A stretch of 64,000 nt of DNA from contig NZ_BMJA01000001.1 in NCBI RefSeq assembly GCF_014642835.1, forward strand, positions 493,656-557,655. The letters are read 5' to 3'. The position numbers were made by a program, and so were the translations under genes. The notes under the pieces were generated by a model. That model had not been told where the DNA came from and made no database searches. It saw only the letters and a program-made list of their open reading frames with translations. The stretch comes from Dyella nitratireducens (lineage in GTDB: Bacteria; Pseudomonadota; Gammaproteobacteria; Xanthomonadales; Rhodanobacteraceae). Shown in pieces: positions 55,964 to 64,000 of this stretch (positions are counted from its first letter, which is position 1; each line of letters opens with the position of its first letter).

Positions 55964-56827
55964 ATGTCTGCCATGTCTGCCATTCGCTATCACCACGCCA
56001 ACGTCGACGGCCTGAAGATCTTCTATCGCGAAGCCGGTTCGCCCGATAAATCCAAATTGCTGTTGCTGCATGGCTTCCCGAGCTCGGGGCACATGTTCCG
56101 CGATCTCATTCCGCTATTGAGCGACGATTTCCACATCATCGCGCCCGATCTGCCCGGTTTTGGCCAATCGGATATGCCACCGCGCGAGCAATTCACCTAC
56201 ACGTTCGACCATATTGCGGATGTGATCGACCGCTTCACGGAAGTCGTGGGCTTTGATCGCTTTGCGGTTTACGTGTTCGACTACGGCGCACCCACCGGCT
56301 TCCGCCTGGCTGTCAAACACCCGGAACGCATCACCGCCATCATTTCCCAGAACGGCAACGCCTACGAAGAAGGCTTGAGCGACGGCTGGAATCCGATTCG
56401 CGCGTACTGGCAAAACCCCTCGCAAGCCAACCGGGAAGCATTGCGGGCGTTCCTGGCACCGGAAACCACGCGCTGGCAGTACACGCATGGCGTAGCGGAT
56501 GAATCGCTGGTGTCGCCGGATGGCATCGCGTTGGATAACTACTATCTTGCGCGTCCAGGTGCGCATGACATTCAGCTGGATCTGTTTCTCGATTACCAGA
56601 GCAACGTGGCGCTCTACCCCACGTTCCAGGCCTACTTCCGCACGCATCGTCCACGCTTTCTCGCGGTATGGGGCAAGCACGATCCGTTCTTCCTGCCGCC
56701 GGGTGCGGAAGCGTTCAAGCGCGACATCCCGCAAGCGCAAGTCCAATTCGTCGATAGCGGACATTTCGCACTGGAAACGCACGCGAAGGAAGTAGCCCAA
56801 GCCATCCGCACATTTCTTGTTGCCTGA
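55964..56827 (+). CDS. Alpha/beta hydrolase with Asp nucleophile (epoxide hydrolase/dehalogenase type)
   Basis: 287 residues. HGFPSSGHMFRDL (oxyanion motif) at residue 36, DLPGFGQSD, and VFDYGAPTGFR with Asp106 at the nucleophile elbow, as in haloalkane dehalogenases and epoxide hydrolases. Acid Asp in WGKHDPFF and His in GHFALETH complete the triad. A cap region lies between. Likely detoxifies epoxides or halides. In line with the first hydrolase and the SDR, only 14 bases before the latter. Confidence 0.85.
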   Translation: MSAMSAIRYHHANVDGLKIFYREAGSPDKSKLLLLHGFPSSGHMFRDLIPLLSDDFHIIAPDLPGFGQSDMPPREQFTYTFDHIADVIDRFTEVVGFDRFAVYVFDYGAPTGFRLAVKHPERITAIISQNGNAYEEGLSDGWNPIRAYWQNPSQANREALRAFLAPETTRWQYTHGVADESLVSPDGIALDNYYLARPGAHDIQLDLFLDYQSNVALYPTFQAYFRTHRPRFLAVWGKHDPFFLPPGAEAFKRDIPQAQVQFVDSGHFALETHAKEVAQAIRTFLVA

Positions 56828-56841
56828 CTGAGGAGAGCGCC

Positions 56842-57612
56842 ATGTCTGCATCAACCGCCATCGTGACAGGCGCAAGCCAGGGCATCGGCCGCGCCACCGC
56901 CATTCGCCTTGCGCGCGATGTCCAATCGCTGGTGCTCGTGGCGAGAAGCCGCGAGCATCTGCAGGAAACCGCCGAAGCCGTGCAAGCACAGGGCGCCAAA
57001 GCACTGATCATCGACCTTGACCTGGCGGACAAAACCGCTGCAAAAGCCGTCGTCGAGCAAACGCTGGCGGCCTTTGGGCGGATCGATGCGCTGATCAACA
57101 TTGCCGGCGCCGTGCCGCAAATCGATCTCTTCGAGATGACGGATGGGCAGTGGGACGATGGCATGGCGCTCAAGCTGCACGGAGCACGGCGACTGACCAT
57201 CGAAGCATGGCCAGCGCTGAAGCAAGCCAAGGGCTCGGTGGTGTTTACATCCGGCAATTCGGCCATTTTTCCGAAAGCGCCTTACGCGGCCGTCGGCACC
57301 ATCAATGCTGCGATTGCGGCGCTGGCGAAAGCATTTGCGGATCGCGGCATCGATGAGGGCGTGCAGGTCAACAGCGTGTTGCCTGGTCCCGTCATGACAG
57401 GGCGCCGCCGCTCCTACCTGGAACGCTGGGCACCTCGGCATGGCATGACGGTGGAGGAAGCGACGGAACATTTTCCGCGCGAAGCCGGGATTGCACGCTA
57501 TGGCACACCGGAAGAAATCGCTGAATTGATGGCGTTCCTCGTCTCACCGGCAGCACGCTGGATGACGGGGTCGATGCTTCGCATGGATGGCGGTGAAGTG
57601 AAATCGGTTTAG
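56842..57612 (+). CDS. SDR family protein lacking the catalytic Lys
   Basis: 256 residues (GGAGAG upstream). Cofactor motif TGASQGIG (residues 10-16), NIAGA at 86-90. The active-site stretch is SGNSAIFPKAPYAAVGT: Tyr148 is there but position 152, normally Lys in YxxxK, is Gly. The C-terminal MTGSMLRMDGGEV is standard. It should bind NAD(P), but catalysis by the usual mechanism is doubtful. Last gene of the hydrolase group. Confidence 0.85.
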   Translation: MSASTAIVTGASQGIGRATAIRLARDVQSLVLVARSREHLQETAEAVQAQGAKALIIDLDLADKTAAKAVVEQTLAAFGRIDALINIAGAVPQIDLFEMTDGQWDDGMALKLHGARRLTIEAWPALKQAKGSVVFTSGNSAIFPKAPYAAVGTINAAIAALAKAFADRGIDEGVQVNSVLPGPVMTGRRRSYLERWAPRHGMTVEEATEHFPREAGIARYGTPEEIAELMAFLVSPAARWMTGSMLRMDGGEVKSV

Positions 57613-57671
57613 CGCGCTCATACGCGTGTAGAACGACTTTCGCCTCGAAGGCCGTCATTCCGGCGAAGGCC

Positions 57672-57993
57672 CAGTACTGTCTGGGGAAATTTTGCGAAAA
57701 AAGTAACGAGCACTTGAGGGACAACACGTTTGCATGATTCGCACGGCAAGCGACTTAAAAAAAGCTTGCTCAACGCGATATCCACGAGTGAACCGGAAAC
57801 GGCCCCCTCCCCTGCGTGCAGGGGAGGGTTGGGGTGGGGTAAGGCGAGCGAAGCTCGCTTCCCGCTACGCGGGAATGAGCGTGAGACATCAACGGAATCT
57901 CTCGCCAGGTTGCTTCACCCCACCCCAACCCTCCCCTACTACACGTAGGGGAGGGAGCGATCCGGCAAGCTAAAAGTTTCCCGGACAGCCGTG
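57672..57993. mobile_element. Degenerate TIR-type element with nested G+C-rich repeat, copy D
   Basis: It begins CAGTACTGTCTGGGGAAAT after a palindrome arm (GTCATTCCGGCGAAGGCC) and ends GTTTCCCGGACAGCCGTG before CGCTTTCGCGGG. Inside, 57804-57958 holds a G+C-rich inverted repeat (CCCTCCCCTGCGTGCAGGGG and later CTACACGTAGGGGAGGG) of the same family as 12880-13002. This fills half the 648-bp gap before the cupin gene; the rest is AT-rich, with a GTTATG-N10-CATAAC inverted repeat at 58149-58170. Confidence 0.6.
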
Positions 57994-58260
57994 CGCTTTC
58001 GCGGGAATGACGGCAAAGGAAAATGGAGTTTCACGCAATTTGAGCTGCCAATGAAATTAATTCGACAGCGCTATTACGTAAGACGAATAACGTATTAGTG
58101 CATGCATCCATGTACTACTTTTGAACATTTGATTTACAACTGGCACCTGTTATGTCGCAAAACGCATAACGACCTGCCATTTGCTCGTGATGTTCTAGCG
58201 CATCTTTAACGTGACCTGTGGTTGTCTGGAGTTCGAGTACGCCAACACCAAGGGTTACCG

Positions 58261-58845
58261 ATGTACGACGCACTCATAACGGCCACGATGGCATGGCGCG
58301 AGCGAGTTCTCGCCACAATCGATGCATGCATCGAACACCATGGGGAGCCCGTTGTAACCAGCATCGCCGAAGCACTTTCGCAAGTCGCCGCATGGCGGGG
58401 TTGTCCACGCTCTGCGGATGTGTCTTCCACATCAACCGCGCAAACCTATCGGCGCGTGCTGCTTGGCACCGGCAAGAGGCATCACTACGAAGCCTTGCTG
58501 ATCGTGTGGCCGCCTGCCTATGTCACGCCGATTCACGATCACGACGCGTTGTGGGGCATGGAATTCGTGCTCGATGGCGTGCTGGAAGTGGAATCGTTCC
58601 AACTCGCTGCACAACCGCGCCTGCATCTCGAGCCCATGCATGCGCTTGTTGCGGGAGTGGGTGACCATGTCGCTTTTTCCGATGCGGACTACGCGCATCG
58701 CTGCCGCAATCTTTCCCGAAACCGCCCGGCGCTCTCCCTGCATGTGTACGGCGGCGAGCTCAATAAATACCGCAGCTTTCATCATCACGATGGGCTATGG
58801 TCTTCGACTTGTCACAACACGGTGCGCGAAGCATCGCTTGCTTAA
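58261..58845 (+). CDS. Cysteine dioxygenase-like cupin protein
   Basis: 194 residues from the ATG at 58261. Cupin motif 1 is VTPIHDHDALWGMEFVLDGVLEVE, with His-x-His as in thiol dioxygenases, and the later His is in HRCRNLSRN. Bacterial cysteine dioxygenases and 3-mercaptopropionate dioxygenases have this size and fold. It probably oxidises a thiol to a sulfinate using iron and O2. The following FAD-dependent gene starts 30 bases after it, so they are likely one operon. Confidence 0.7.
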   Translation: MYDALITATMAWRERVLATIDACIEHHGEPVVTSIAEALSQVAAWRGCPRSADVSSTSTAQTYRRVLLGTGKRHHYEALLIVWPPAYVTPIHDHDALWGMEFVLDGVLEVESFQLAAQPRLHLEPMHALVAGVGDHVAFSDADYAHRCRNLSRNRPALSLHVYGGELNKYRSFHHHDGLWSSTCHNTVREASLA

Positions 58846-58875
58846 ATCCCTTCCCCTGATCAAAGGCCCATCACC

Positions 58876-60270
58876 ATGGCAAATATCGCAATCATCGGCG
58901 GCGGCGCGACAGGTGCATCCGTGTTCGGCGCACTGCTCGCGCACGATGCGCCGGATACCGTGCACTGGGTGACGGGGAGCGAAGGCGGCACCGGCCGCGG
59001 CGTGGCGTATGGCGCCGCGCACGATCATCACCTGTTGAACGTGCGCGCCAGCGGCATGGGGCTTTATCTCGATGCGGATGACGATTTCGCGCAGTACAGC
59101 AGTCGTCATCGTCCGGGATCGCAGCCTACGGACTTTTTGCCGCGCAGGCTGTTCGGCGAATACATCGAAGCGCAGTTGAGCAAGCGCTTGCATCACGCGC
59201 AACAACGAGATCGCCACTTTGCGATCGAACCGTTCACGGCAACCAGGCTGCGAGCCACGCGTAATGGTTACGAGATCACGCTCAACAACGGCGAAAGCGT
59301 GACGGCAGATCACGTCGTGCTTGCGCTCGGTGCGCTGACGCCGCGCCCATTGCGAACCGTCTCCGAACGCGCGCTTGCCAGCGGTGCGTATGTGCTTGAC
59401 CCATGGAGCCTCACGCAGCGCTCGATCCAGCCACGGCGGCTCACCGTGATCGGCACCGGATTGACCGCCGTCGATACGCTCATATCCGCTTCCATCCGCT
59501 GGCCGGACATCGAACTGGTGGCCGTCTCCCGGCATGGCTTGCTGCCGTTCGTGCATCCCGCGTTGCCCATTGCACCGTATCCCCACCAGGCAGAACTCAA
59601 CGCCAAGCTGATGGCGTGCGAAGGCCCTGCCCCCATCTTCGCCGAGATCCGCCGGTTGTTCCGCGAGCAACAGGGCCTGGACTGGCGCAGCGTGATCGAC
59701 GGCATGCGCCCGATCAATGCCAGGCTCTGGCAGGCGTTCACGCCACGCCAGCGCAGGCAATTCCTGCGGCATGTACGCTGGCTATGGGAATCGTCACGGC
59801 ACCGCCTTGCACCCGAACCGGCGGAGATCATCCAGCAACTGCGTGATGAAGGACGTCTGCACGTCTATGCCGCCCGCGTGCTGGACGTGGATGGCGCGGG
59901 ACCGTTGAACGTGACCCTGCGCTCGCGCGCCAATCAAGTGGCGACGACATTGCAGTCGGACATCGTAGTGCAGGCAACCGGGCTTGATACGGCTGTGGCG
60001 TTCGCAGAGCACTCGCTGCTTGCCGGCCTGCTCAAGGATGGCCTGGCTATCGCCGATCCGTTGAACCTGGGTGTACTGGCGCAGCCCGACGGTCAACTGA
60101 TCAATGCCGCCGGTGACGTGCAGCATGGCTTGTACGCCATCGGATCGCTGGTGCGAGGCAACTTGTGGGAATGTACGGCGATGCCGGAGATTCGTGTTGC
60201 GGCGAATGCATTGGCTGCGCAGTTGAATACGCGTTCTGTGCTGCAGCCGGATTTGGCTACGACACTTTGA
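58876..60270 (+). CDS. FAD/NAD(P)-binding protein
   Basis: 464 residues. The N-terminal dinucleotide fold NIAIIGGGATGASVF is followed by TGRGVAYG and LLNVRASGMGLY, typical of the FAD-NAD(P)-binding family (PF13454 type). A second nucleotide-binding strand, RRLTVIGTGLTAVDTLI, comes near residue 190. A flavin monooxygenase or oxidoreductase of unknown substrate, next to the thiol dioxygenase-like gene; a joint role in sulfur or amino acid metabolism is inferred. Confidence 0.8.
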   Translation: MANIAIIGGGATGASVFGALLAHDAPDTVHWVTGSEGGTGRGVAYGAAHDHHLLNVRASGMGLYLDADDDFAQYSSRHRPGSQPTDFLPRRLFGEYIEAQLSKRLHHAQQRDRHFAIEPFTATRLRATRNGYEITLNNGESVTADHVVLALGALTPRPLRTVSERALASGAYVLDPWSLTQRSIQPRRLTVIGTGLTAVDTLISASIRWPDIELVAVSRHGLLPFVHPALPIAPYPHQAELNAKLMACEGPAPIFAEIRRLFREQQGLDWRSVIDGMRPINARLWQAFTPRQRRQFLRHVRWLWESSRHRLAPEPAEIIQQLRDEGRLHVYAARVLDVDGAGPLNVTLRSRANQVATTLQSDIVVQATGLDTAVAFAEHSLLAGLLKDGLAIADPLNLGVLAQPDGQLINAAGDVQHGLYAIGSLVRGNLWECTAMPEIRVAANALAAQLNTRSVLQPDLATTL

Positions 60271-60272
60271 CT

Positions 60273-60301
60273 CCTCGCCCCGGCGAAAGCCGGGGCGACG
60301 G
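60273..60301. repeat. Small hairpin repeat
   Basis: CGCCCCGGCGAAAGCCGGGGCG, a perfect short hairpin three bases after the stop of the FAD-enzyme gene. It belongs to the same variant as the interior hairpins of the TIR elements (CCCGGCGAAAGCCGGG) and may terminate transcription. Confidence 0.65.
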
Positions 60302-60324
60302 GATCTGCGTGAATCGGAGCATCC

Positions 60325-61383
60325 TCAGTGATCGTCTTTCCGCCGGGGCGTCACGCGTGATTGGTATCGCGCTGCCTTTCCCTGCCGGGAAACTCTCGCG
60401 GCAAATACGTCAACCCCATAGCGCCATGATCGCCGCATGCCTGATAAGAGGCTTTCCCAACCCACGGGTGCGCGAGTCATGGCAGCCTGCAGCGCCTGGG
60501 CGTAATCAAGAACCAGTCCTGGCGTCCACGTCATGGCTTGCGCGCACTTTCTCCGTTGTGCGGCGTACCAAAGCTCCGGATTGAAGATCACGCGAAAGAG
60601 TGCAACCAGACTTTTTTCATCGGCGCCAAGACTTCCCTCCAGCGCAGCCTCCAGGCAATGCGCCACGCTGCTCGAACAATTGCGATGAGCCAGGTTGTAA
60701 GTCGTGTCCTGGCGATAGACGTCCCAAAACGATGCAAGGCGCGCACGGTCGAAATGATCGAACACCACGTGGGCTGTCGAGTCACACCATCCGGCAGCTT
60801 CCACTTCATAGCTCGGCTCAAAGGTGCCGGCGACATCCTTACCGACAAGCTCCAAAAAACTTGCACTGGATGGGTCGATTTCAACGGCCGGTTGATGGCT
60901 GACGTAAATGTCGGGCGTGCACTCCAACGCGGCGTGACCGGTCGATACCGTTCCATGGATATCGACGGCGGCGATGTAACGATCCAGGAGCGGGTTCGGG
61001 ATCATCTCGCCGGCCAAACTGATCGGCGTCCACACATGGACGACCAGCAGACCCGTGACCTGCGTTGCATCGGTGCTACGCATCGCGGGTGACGCTGCAG
61101 GCAAATCCTTGGAGAGCAACGCAGCCATCGAAACGTGTTCCGGCCGCCGCGCCAATCGAATGGCCCGGCGCAAGAGCCAGCCACCTGAAAGCAACAAGGT
61201 GATCGCGACCGCGATCAGCACGAGGTAACCGAACGGGTGCACAGGAAAGTAGGCTGCACGCCCCACGGCATCGACAAAGATAGCGACACCCGATATCGCC
61301 CACACAAAACCCATGCCGGCGAGCCACCACCATTGTCGTTTGACGAAATCATTGCCAAGCAGGATCAGCGCGAGTTGAAACAT
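60325..61383 (-). CDS. Membrane protein with permuted-papain-like domain
   Basis: 352 residues from the ATG at 61383; the frame extends to 61452 but no better site is seen. Two membrane helices at residues about 22-42 and 50-75. The C-terminal domain carries STGHAALECTPDIYVSH with a candidate His, and later YNLAHRNCSSSVAHCLEAAL with a candidate nucleophile Cys in an N-C-[ST] context. His before Cys is the order of circularly permuted NlpC/P60-type (YiiX/DUF4105-like) hydrolases. Possible lipid- or peptide-bond hydrolase at the membrane. Not closely recognised. Confidence 0.6.
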   Translation of the reverse strand: MFQLALILLGNDFVKRQWWWLAGMGFVWAISGVAIFVDAVGRAAYFPVHPFGYLVLIAVAITLLLSGGWLLRRAIRLARRPEHVSMAALLSKDLPAASPAMRSTDATQVTGLLVVHVWTPISLAGEMIPNPLLDRYIAAVDIHGTVSTGHAALECTPDIYVSHQPAVEIDPSSASFLELVGKDVAGTFEPSYEVEAAGWCDSTAHVVFDHFDRARLASFWDVYRQDTTYNLAHRNCSSSVAHCLEAALEGSLGADEKSLVALFRVIFNPELWYAAQRRKCAQAMTWTPGLVLDYAQALQAAMTRAPVGWESLLSGMRRSWRYGVDVFAARVSRQGKAARYQSRVTPRRKDDH

Positions 61384-61560
61384 GATCTCTCTACGGTCCT
61401 CCACGCCTGAGGCCACGAAGAGTGCAGGTTTACCACTCGGAACAATAAGCAATTGTCAAACCTAGATTTTCGACCGGCCATGATGCCGCCTTACAACTCA
61501 CCGCTCGCGCGAGTGCGTGTCAGTTGGCGCGCCCATCGAAACCAGACACGGCAATCAACG

Positions 61561-61908
61561 CTATGGTGCGGACTGCTCCGCCAATTCCAGGAACGTGCTC
61601 TGCAAATCGCCGCCAAGCTCCCGGCCGCCGTAAGTCAGCCGGAAAACGTCGTCGGTATCGACCAGTTCGAGGGTTCCGTCAATAACGCCCAGCACATTGG
61701 CCACGGCGTCGATCGTGACGTGGCGAGTGAGTTCTAAAAGCACTTCCCGCTGATCGGCGGTCAACTCGCCGAAAAGCATCAAGACACGTTGCCAATAGGG
61801 ATCAAGTGCCTTGCTCACGACGGTATCGAGCAACAGGCTGCGATAGAGGGCGTAGTTCTTGTCGACTACTTCCGCACCGAGTTTCGACACAAAATCCTGC
61901 GGCGTCAT
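61561..61908 (-). CDS. Hypothetical small protein
   Basis: 115 residues, soluble, acidic, mostly helical: MTPQDFVSKLGAEVVDKNYALYRSLL, WQRVLMLFGELTADQREVLLEL, TIDAVANVLGVIDGTLEL and GGDLQSTFLELAEQ. This resembles small uncharacterised bacterial proteins with an immunity-protein-like or EF-hand-free helical fold, but no family is certain. Cotranscription with the methyltransferase gene upstream (stop to start gap about 70 bases) is likely. Confidence 0.6.
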   Translation of the reverse strand: MTPQDFVSKLGAEVVDKNYALYRSLLLDTVVSKALDPYWQRVLMLFGELTADQREVLLELTRHVTIDAVANVLGVIDGTLELVDTDDVFRLTYGGRELGGDLQSTFLELAEQSAP

Positions 61909-61980
61909 GCAAGCCCCCTGCTTTCAAAGCGAGTCACCTACTGTGATAGCCGGAACGTCCACACTCGGTAGACGCCTCCA

Positions 61981-62823
61981 TCAGCGCCGTATCGCCAGCA
62001 CGCCATCCAATGCCAGCTGCGCCTTGAAGCCTGCTTTCTCCAAACGTTTCGCCACTTCCCGCGGAACGTCGCGGTCGCTGGTGAGCTTATTGGGACTACC
62101 GGTGTAATGGAACAGTCGCCCGCCGCGGCGAAGCACGCGTGCGAGTTGATCGTAGAACACCTGTGAATAGAGATCGCCGGCAATGCCGAAGCGCGGCGGG
62201 TCGTGCAGGATGGCATCCACCGAAGCATTTTCGACCGCGACGATGGCTTGCAGCGCGTCCGCATGGGTCAGCTCCAGCCGACCATGGCTGGTGGCAGCAT
62301 CCGGATCCGGCGACCACGGATTGAGCGTGCGCAACCACAGTACATCGGGGTTCTTCTCGAACGAGCGGATGCGCGCAACGCCCGCCTCCAGACAGCAGGC
62401 AGCAAAGTAACCCAGGCCGCCGCAGGTATCGAGCAGCGATTTGCCGCGCGGCTCGACCAATGCCACTTTGCGTCGCGCATCCTCGATCGGTGATTCCTTC
62501 GCTGTCGGCAGCATCTTGATGCCATCGATCTCGAAAGTGGGCGCGCCCCACTCGGTGGGCACCAGCTTGATCAGCGAGCCGGAAAAACGCGATACCGGCG
62601 CGAACTCATCACCATCCCAGTAGTAGATCGTGCGGTCTTTGAGCTTGTGCGGGTATGGGTAACGCTGGTCCTCCCATTGCCAGGCGTCCGTATACAGCGA
62701 TGCCTCGCCATGGGAGCGGCCCAGGTCGAGTGAACCCTGCCATTCGGATTTACCGGCGTCGCGCGCGGCCAGCAGTGTTTCGGCGGTGGAGCGCGTGAGC
62801 AAGGGGCCGGAGTAATGCGACAC
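61981..62823 (-). CDS. Class I SAM-dependent methyltransferase (COG2521-like)
   Basis: 280 residues. N-terminal beta-rich domain (about 110 residues), then a Rossmann-fold methyltransferase: LLDTCGGLGYFAACCLEAG as the SAM loop, SFEKNPDVLWLRTLNPWS as the acidic strand end, and DAILHDPPRFGIAG, a DPP-type motif seen in RNA or protein N-methyltransferases. Then LRRGGRLFHYTG. The order resembles the predicted methyltransferases of COG2521; target unknown. Confidence 0.75.
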   Translation of the reverse strand: MSHYSGPLLTRSTAETLLAARDAGKSEWQGSLDLGRSHGEASLYTDAWQWEDQRYPYPHKLKDRTIYYWDGDEFAPVSRFSGSLIKLVPTEWGAPTFEIDGIKMLPTAKESPIEDARRKVALVEPRGKSLLDTCGGLGYFAACCLEAGVARIRSFEKNPDVLWLRTLNPWSPDPDAATSHGRLELTHADALQAIVAVENASVDAILHDPPRFGIAGDLYSQVFYDQLARVLRRGGRLFHYTGSPNKLTSDRDVPREVAKRLEKAGFKAQLALDGVLAIRR

Positions 62824-62997
62824 GAAAGATGATTTCCTGGGATAAGCGCGCAGATTTTAGCGTGATTGGTTTTACTCGTAGAAATGGGCAAACACACCGG
62901 CCCAATCGGTAGTGAAGCCGGCCCTGCACATGCTTACCTTTGTCGCCTCAGCCAGTCACACTTCACCGGTTGAACCCCCACTCCTAAGGAAGTTGTC

Positions 62998-63705
62998 ATG
63001 AAAGCAAAAACCACATCCATGGTCAGCCTGCAACGGCCCGATGGCCAGCAGCTTGAAGGTTACCTCGCCGTACCGGAAAAACCCGATGGCGCGCCTGCAG
63101 TGGTAGTGATCCAGGAATGGTGGGGCTTGAACGATCAGATTCGCGGTGTGGCCGATCGGCTTGCACAGTCCGGCTATCTCGCACTGGTGCCGGACTTGTA
63201 TCGCGGCAAGATCACGGTGGAAGAGGAAGAAGCGCATCACCTGATGGAAGGACTGAACTTCGGCGACGCTGCCTCCCAGGACGTAGCTGCCGCGGTCGCC
63301 TATCTCAAGCAGCGCACCGCCAACGTTGCCGTGATGGGCTTCTGCATGGGCGGAGCGCTTGCTCTGCTCGCCCTCAACCAGAACACGGACCTGTCGGCGG
63401 GCGTGCTGTGGTATGGCCTGCCACCGCTGGAATACATCGATGCCTCGCGCATCAAGGTACCAGTGCTGGGACACTGGGGAACGCAGGATCAGTTTTTCTC
63501 GATCGATGCGGTGAATGCGTTGGAAGCGAAGTTTGCCGAAAGCGGTGTACATGCGCAGTTTCATCGGTATCTCGCGCATCACGCGTTCGCCAACGAGACA
63601 GCGGTTGGGCATGGGCGCATTGCTGGTACGCAATACGACCCCGCGTGGGCGCAGTTGGCGTGGGACAGGACGTTTACGTTTTTGGGGCGGACGCTTTGGT
63701 CCTGA
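62998..63705 (+). CDS. Dienelactone hydrolase family protein
   Basis: 235 residues, AAGGAAG upstream. Alpha/beta hydrolase with Glu40 in VIQEWWGL, Cys116 in GFCMGGAL as nucleophile, Asp in WGTQDQFF and His in LAHHAFAN: the Cys-Asp-His triad and Glu switch of dienelactone hydrolase. Cytosolic. Without other catechol-pathway genes nearby it may act on another lactone or ester. Confidence 0.92.
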   Translation: MKAKTTSMVSLQRPDGQQLEGYLAVPEKPDGAPAVVVIQEWWGLNDQIRGVADRLAQSGYLALVPDLYRGKITVEEEEAHHLMEGLNFGDAASQDVAAAVAYLKQRTANVAVMGFCMGGALALLALNQNTDLSAGVLWYGLPPLEYIDASRIKVPVLGHWGTQDQFFSIDAVNALEAKFAESGVHAQFHRYLAHHAFANETAVGHGRIAGTQYDPAWAQLAWDRTFTFLGRTLWS

Positions 63706-63771
63706 GCAGACGGTTGAGTGAGGCGTCCCATCTGAACGGTGCGACTTGCAAGTAACTTCCGGTGCTTCAGC

Positions 63772-63850
63772 CGCGTAGGTTGGGGTGCAAACCCCAACAT
63801 GGCGTAATAACCAGCATGGCGATGTTGGGGTTTGCACCCCAACCTACGCG
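63772..63850. repeat. Perfect 29-bp inverted repeat of a third family
   Basis: CGCGTAGGTTGGGGTGCAAA and onward (63772-63800) pairs perfectly with 63822-63850 around a 21-base spacer. It lies between the convergent dienelactone hydrolase gene and the permease fragment and could act as a terminator for both. It is unrelated in sequence to the GTCATTCC palindromes. Confidence 0.9.
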
Positions 63851-63852
63851 TG

Positions 63853-64000
63853 CTATCCCTCAGGCAGCGACGCAACGCTGCGGCGCTGCCACAGATAAAT
63901 CGGCAACCCAGCCAGCACCAGCACGGCGCCCCACATCAAGGTCTCCGCGCCGGTGCCAATCAGCGCCCACACACTGAAAGCCAGCGCACCAACCGCAACC
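63853..64000 (-). CDS. Amino acid permease-like protein, C-terminal part (partial)
   Basis: The gene runs off the right edge. The minus strand reads FSVWALIGTGAETLMWGAVLVLAGLPIYLWQRR and ends SVASLPEG followed by TAG. Two terminal hydrophobic helices with a short loop, LVLAGLPIYLW and a basic end are typical of APC-superfamily permeases (arginine/agmatine antiporter or basic amino acid type). Only about 49 codons are visible, so the family is tentative. Confidence 0.65.
   Translation of the reverse strand, partial: VAVGALAFSVWALIGTGAETLMWGAVLVLAGLPIYLWQRRSVASLPEG

Noticed and set aside
62956-63837. 293-codon open frame on the minus strand
   Set aside because: Antisense to the dienelactone hydrolase and running through the palindrome; composition not protein-like.

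Overview
The window looks like a chromosomal stretch of a high-GC gammaproteobacterium of the Xanthomonadales, most likely Rhodanobacteraceae (Dyella, Luteibacter or Rhodanobacter type). This is inferred from the gene families (a CopL-like Cys/His-rich protein, an XAC0095-like small protein, paired M61 peptidases, a GH30 enzyme with a ricin-type lectin domain) and from the many GTCATTCCGGCGAAGGCC palindromes between genes. No rRNA, tRNA, CRISPR array, transposase, integrase or replication gene was seen.

Layout. 0-4.6 kb: a tautomerase divergent from a TetR regulator with a four-unit 14-bp operator array, a CopL-like protein, an NTF2-like secreted protein, and a DoxX-SDR pair under an HxlR regulator. 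4.6-9.9 kb: repeats, a HEAT-repeat protein, two orphan genes (one HEPN-like), an XAC0095-like gene and an SDR remnant. 9.9-17.2 kb: GST, VOC protein, secreted lectin-like protein, NTF2-like protein, LytS/LytTR two-component pair, small secreted proteins. 17.2-26.7 kb: LysR/old yellow enzyme pair, CocE-type hydrolase, P5C reductase-like protein, GH30-ricin enzyme, and a POT transporter with a short HTH regulator. 26.7-37.1 kb: a Gly-rich nonapeptide-repeat protein between 49-bp direct repeats, an acyltransferase, a DHA2 exporter, a three-gene MacB/FtsX-type permease operon without an ATPase, and a Ser/Ala-rich protein. 37.3-43.6 kb: a DoxX-ribA-ribD(C-terminal) operon under TetR, a Ni/Co-type transporter, a LOG-like protein, and an HxlR regulator next to a broken SDR. 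43.8-54.4 kb: a second old yellow enzyme, a secreted metallo-beta-lactamase-fold protein, two M61 peptidases (one with an altered zinc motif), an M1 peptidase and MsrA. 54.4-64 kb: a CGNR-type regulator divergent from two alpha/beta hydrolases and an SDR, a cupin/FAD-enzyme pair, a membrane protein with a permuted-papain-like His/Cys pattern, a methyltransferase, a dienelactone hydrolase, and the 3' end of a probable amino acid permease.

The main theme is small regulator-enzyme modules: TetR-tautomerase, HxlR-DoxX/SDR, LysR-OYE, HxlR-SDR remnant/OYE, TetR-DoxX/RibA/RibD and CGNR-hydrolases/SDR. They look like stress- or xenobiotic-responsive redox units. Several have visible inverted-repeat operators, and several enzymes lack a residue that is canonical for their family.

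The most unusual structure is between the genes. Dispersed palindromes are interrupted by a second element with CACTGCTGTCCGGGGAAA-type ends. Two copies carry 10-bp flanking duplications (one exact, one with a single mismatch), so the element appears to target the palindrome arms. Two other dispersed modules share the terminus CGTGGGGATACCT, and inverted copies of one bracket a 3.3-kb segment of orphan genes.
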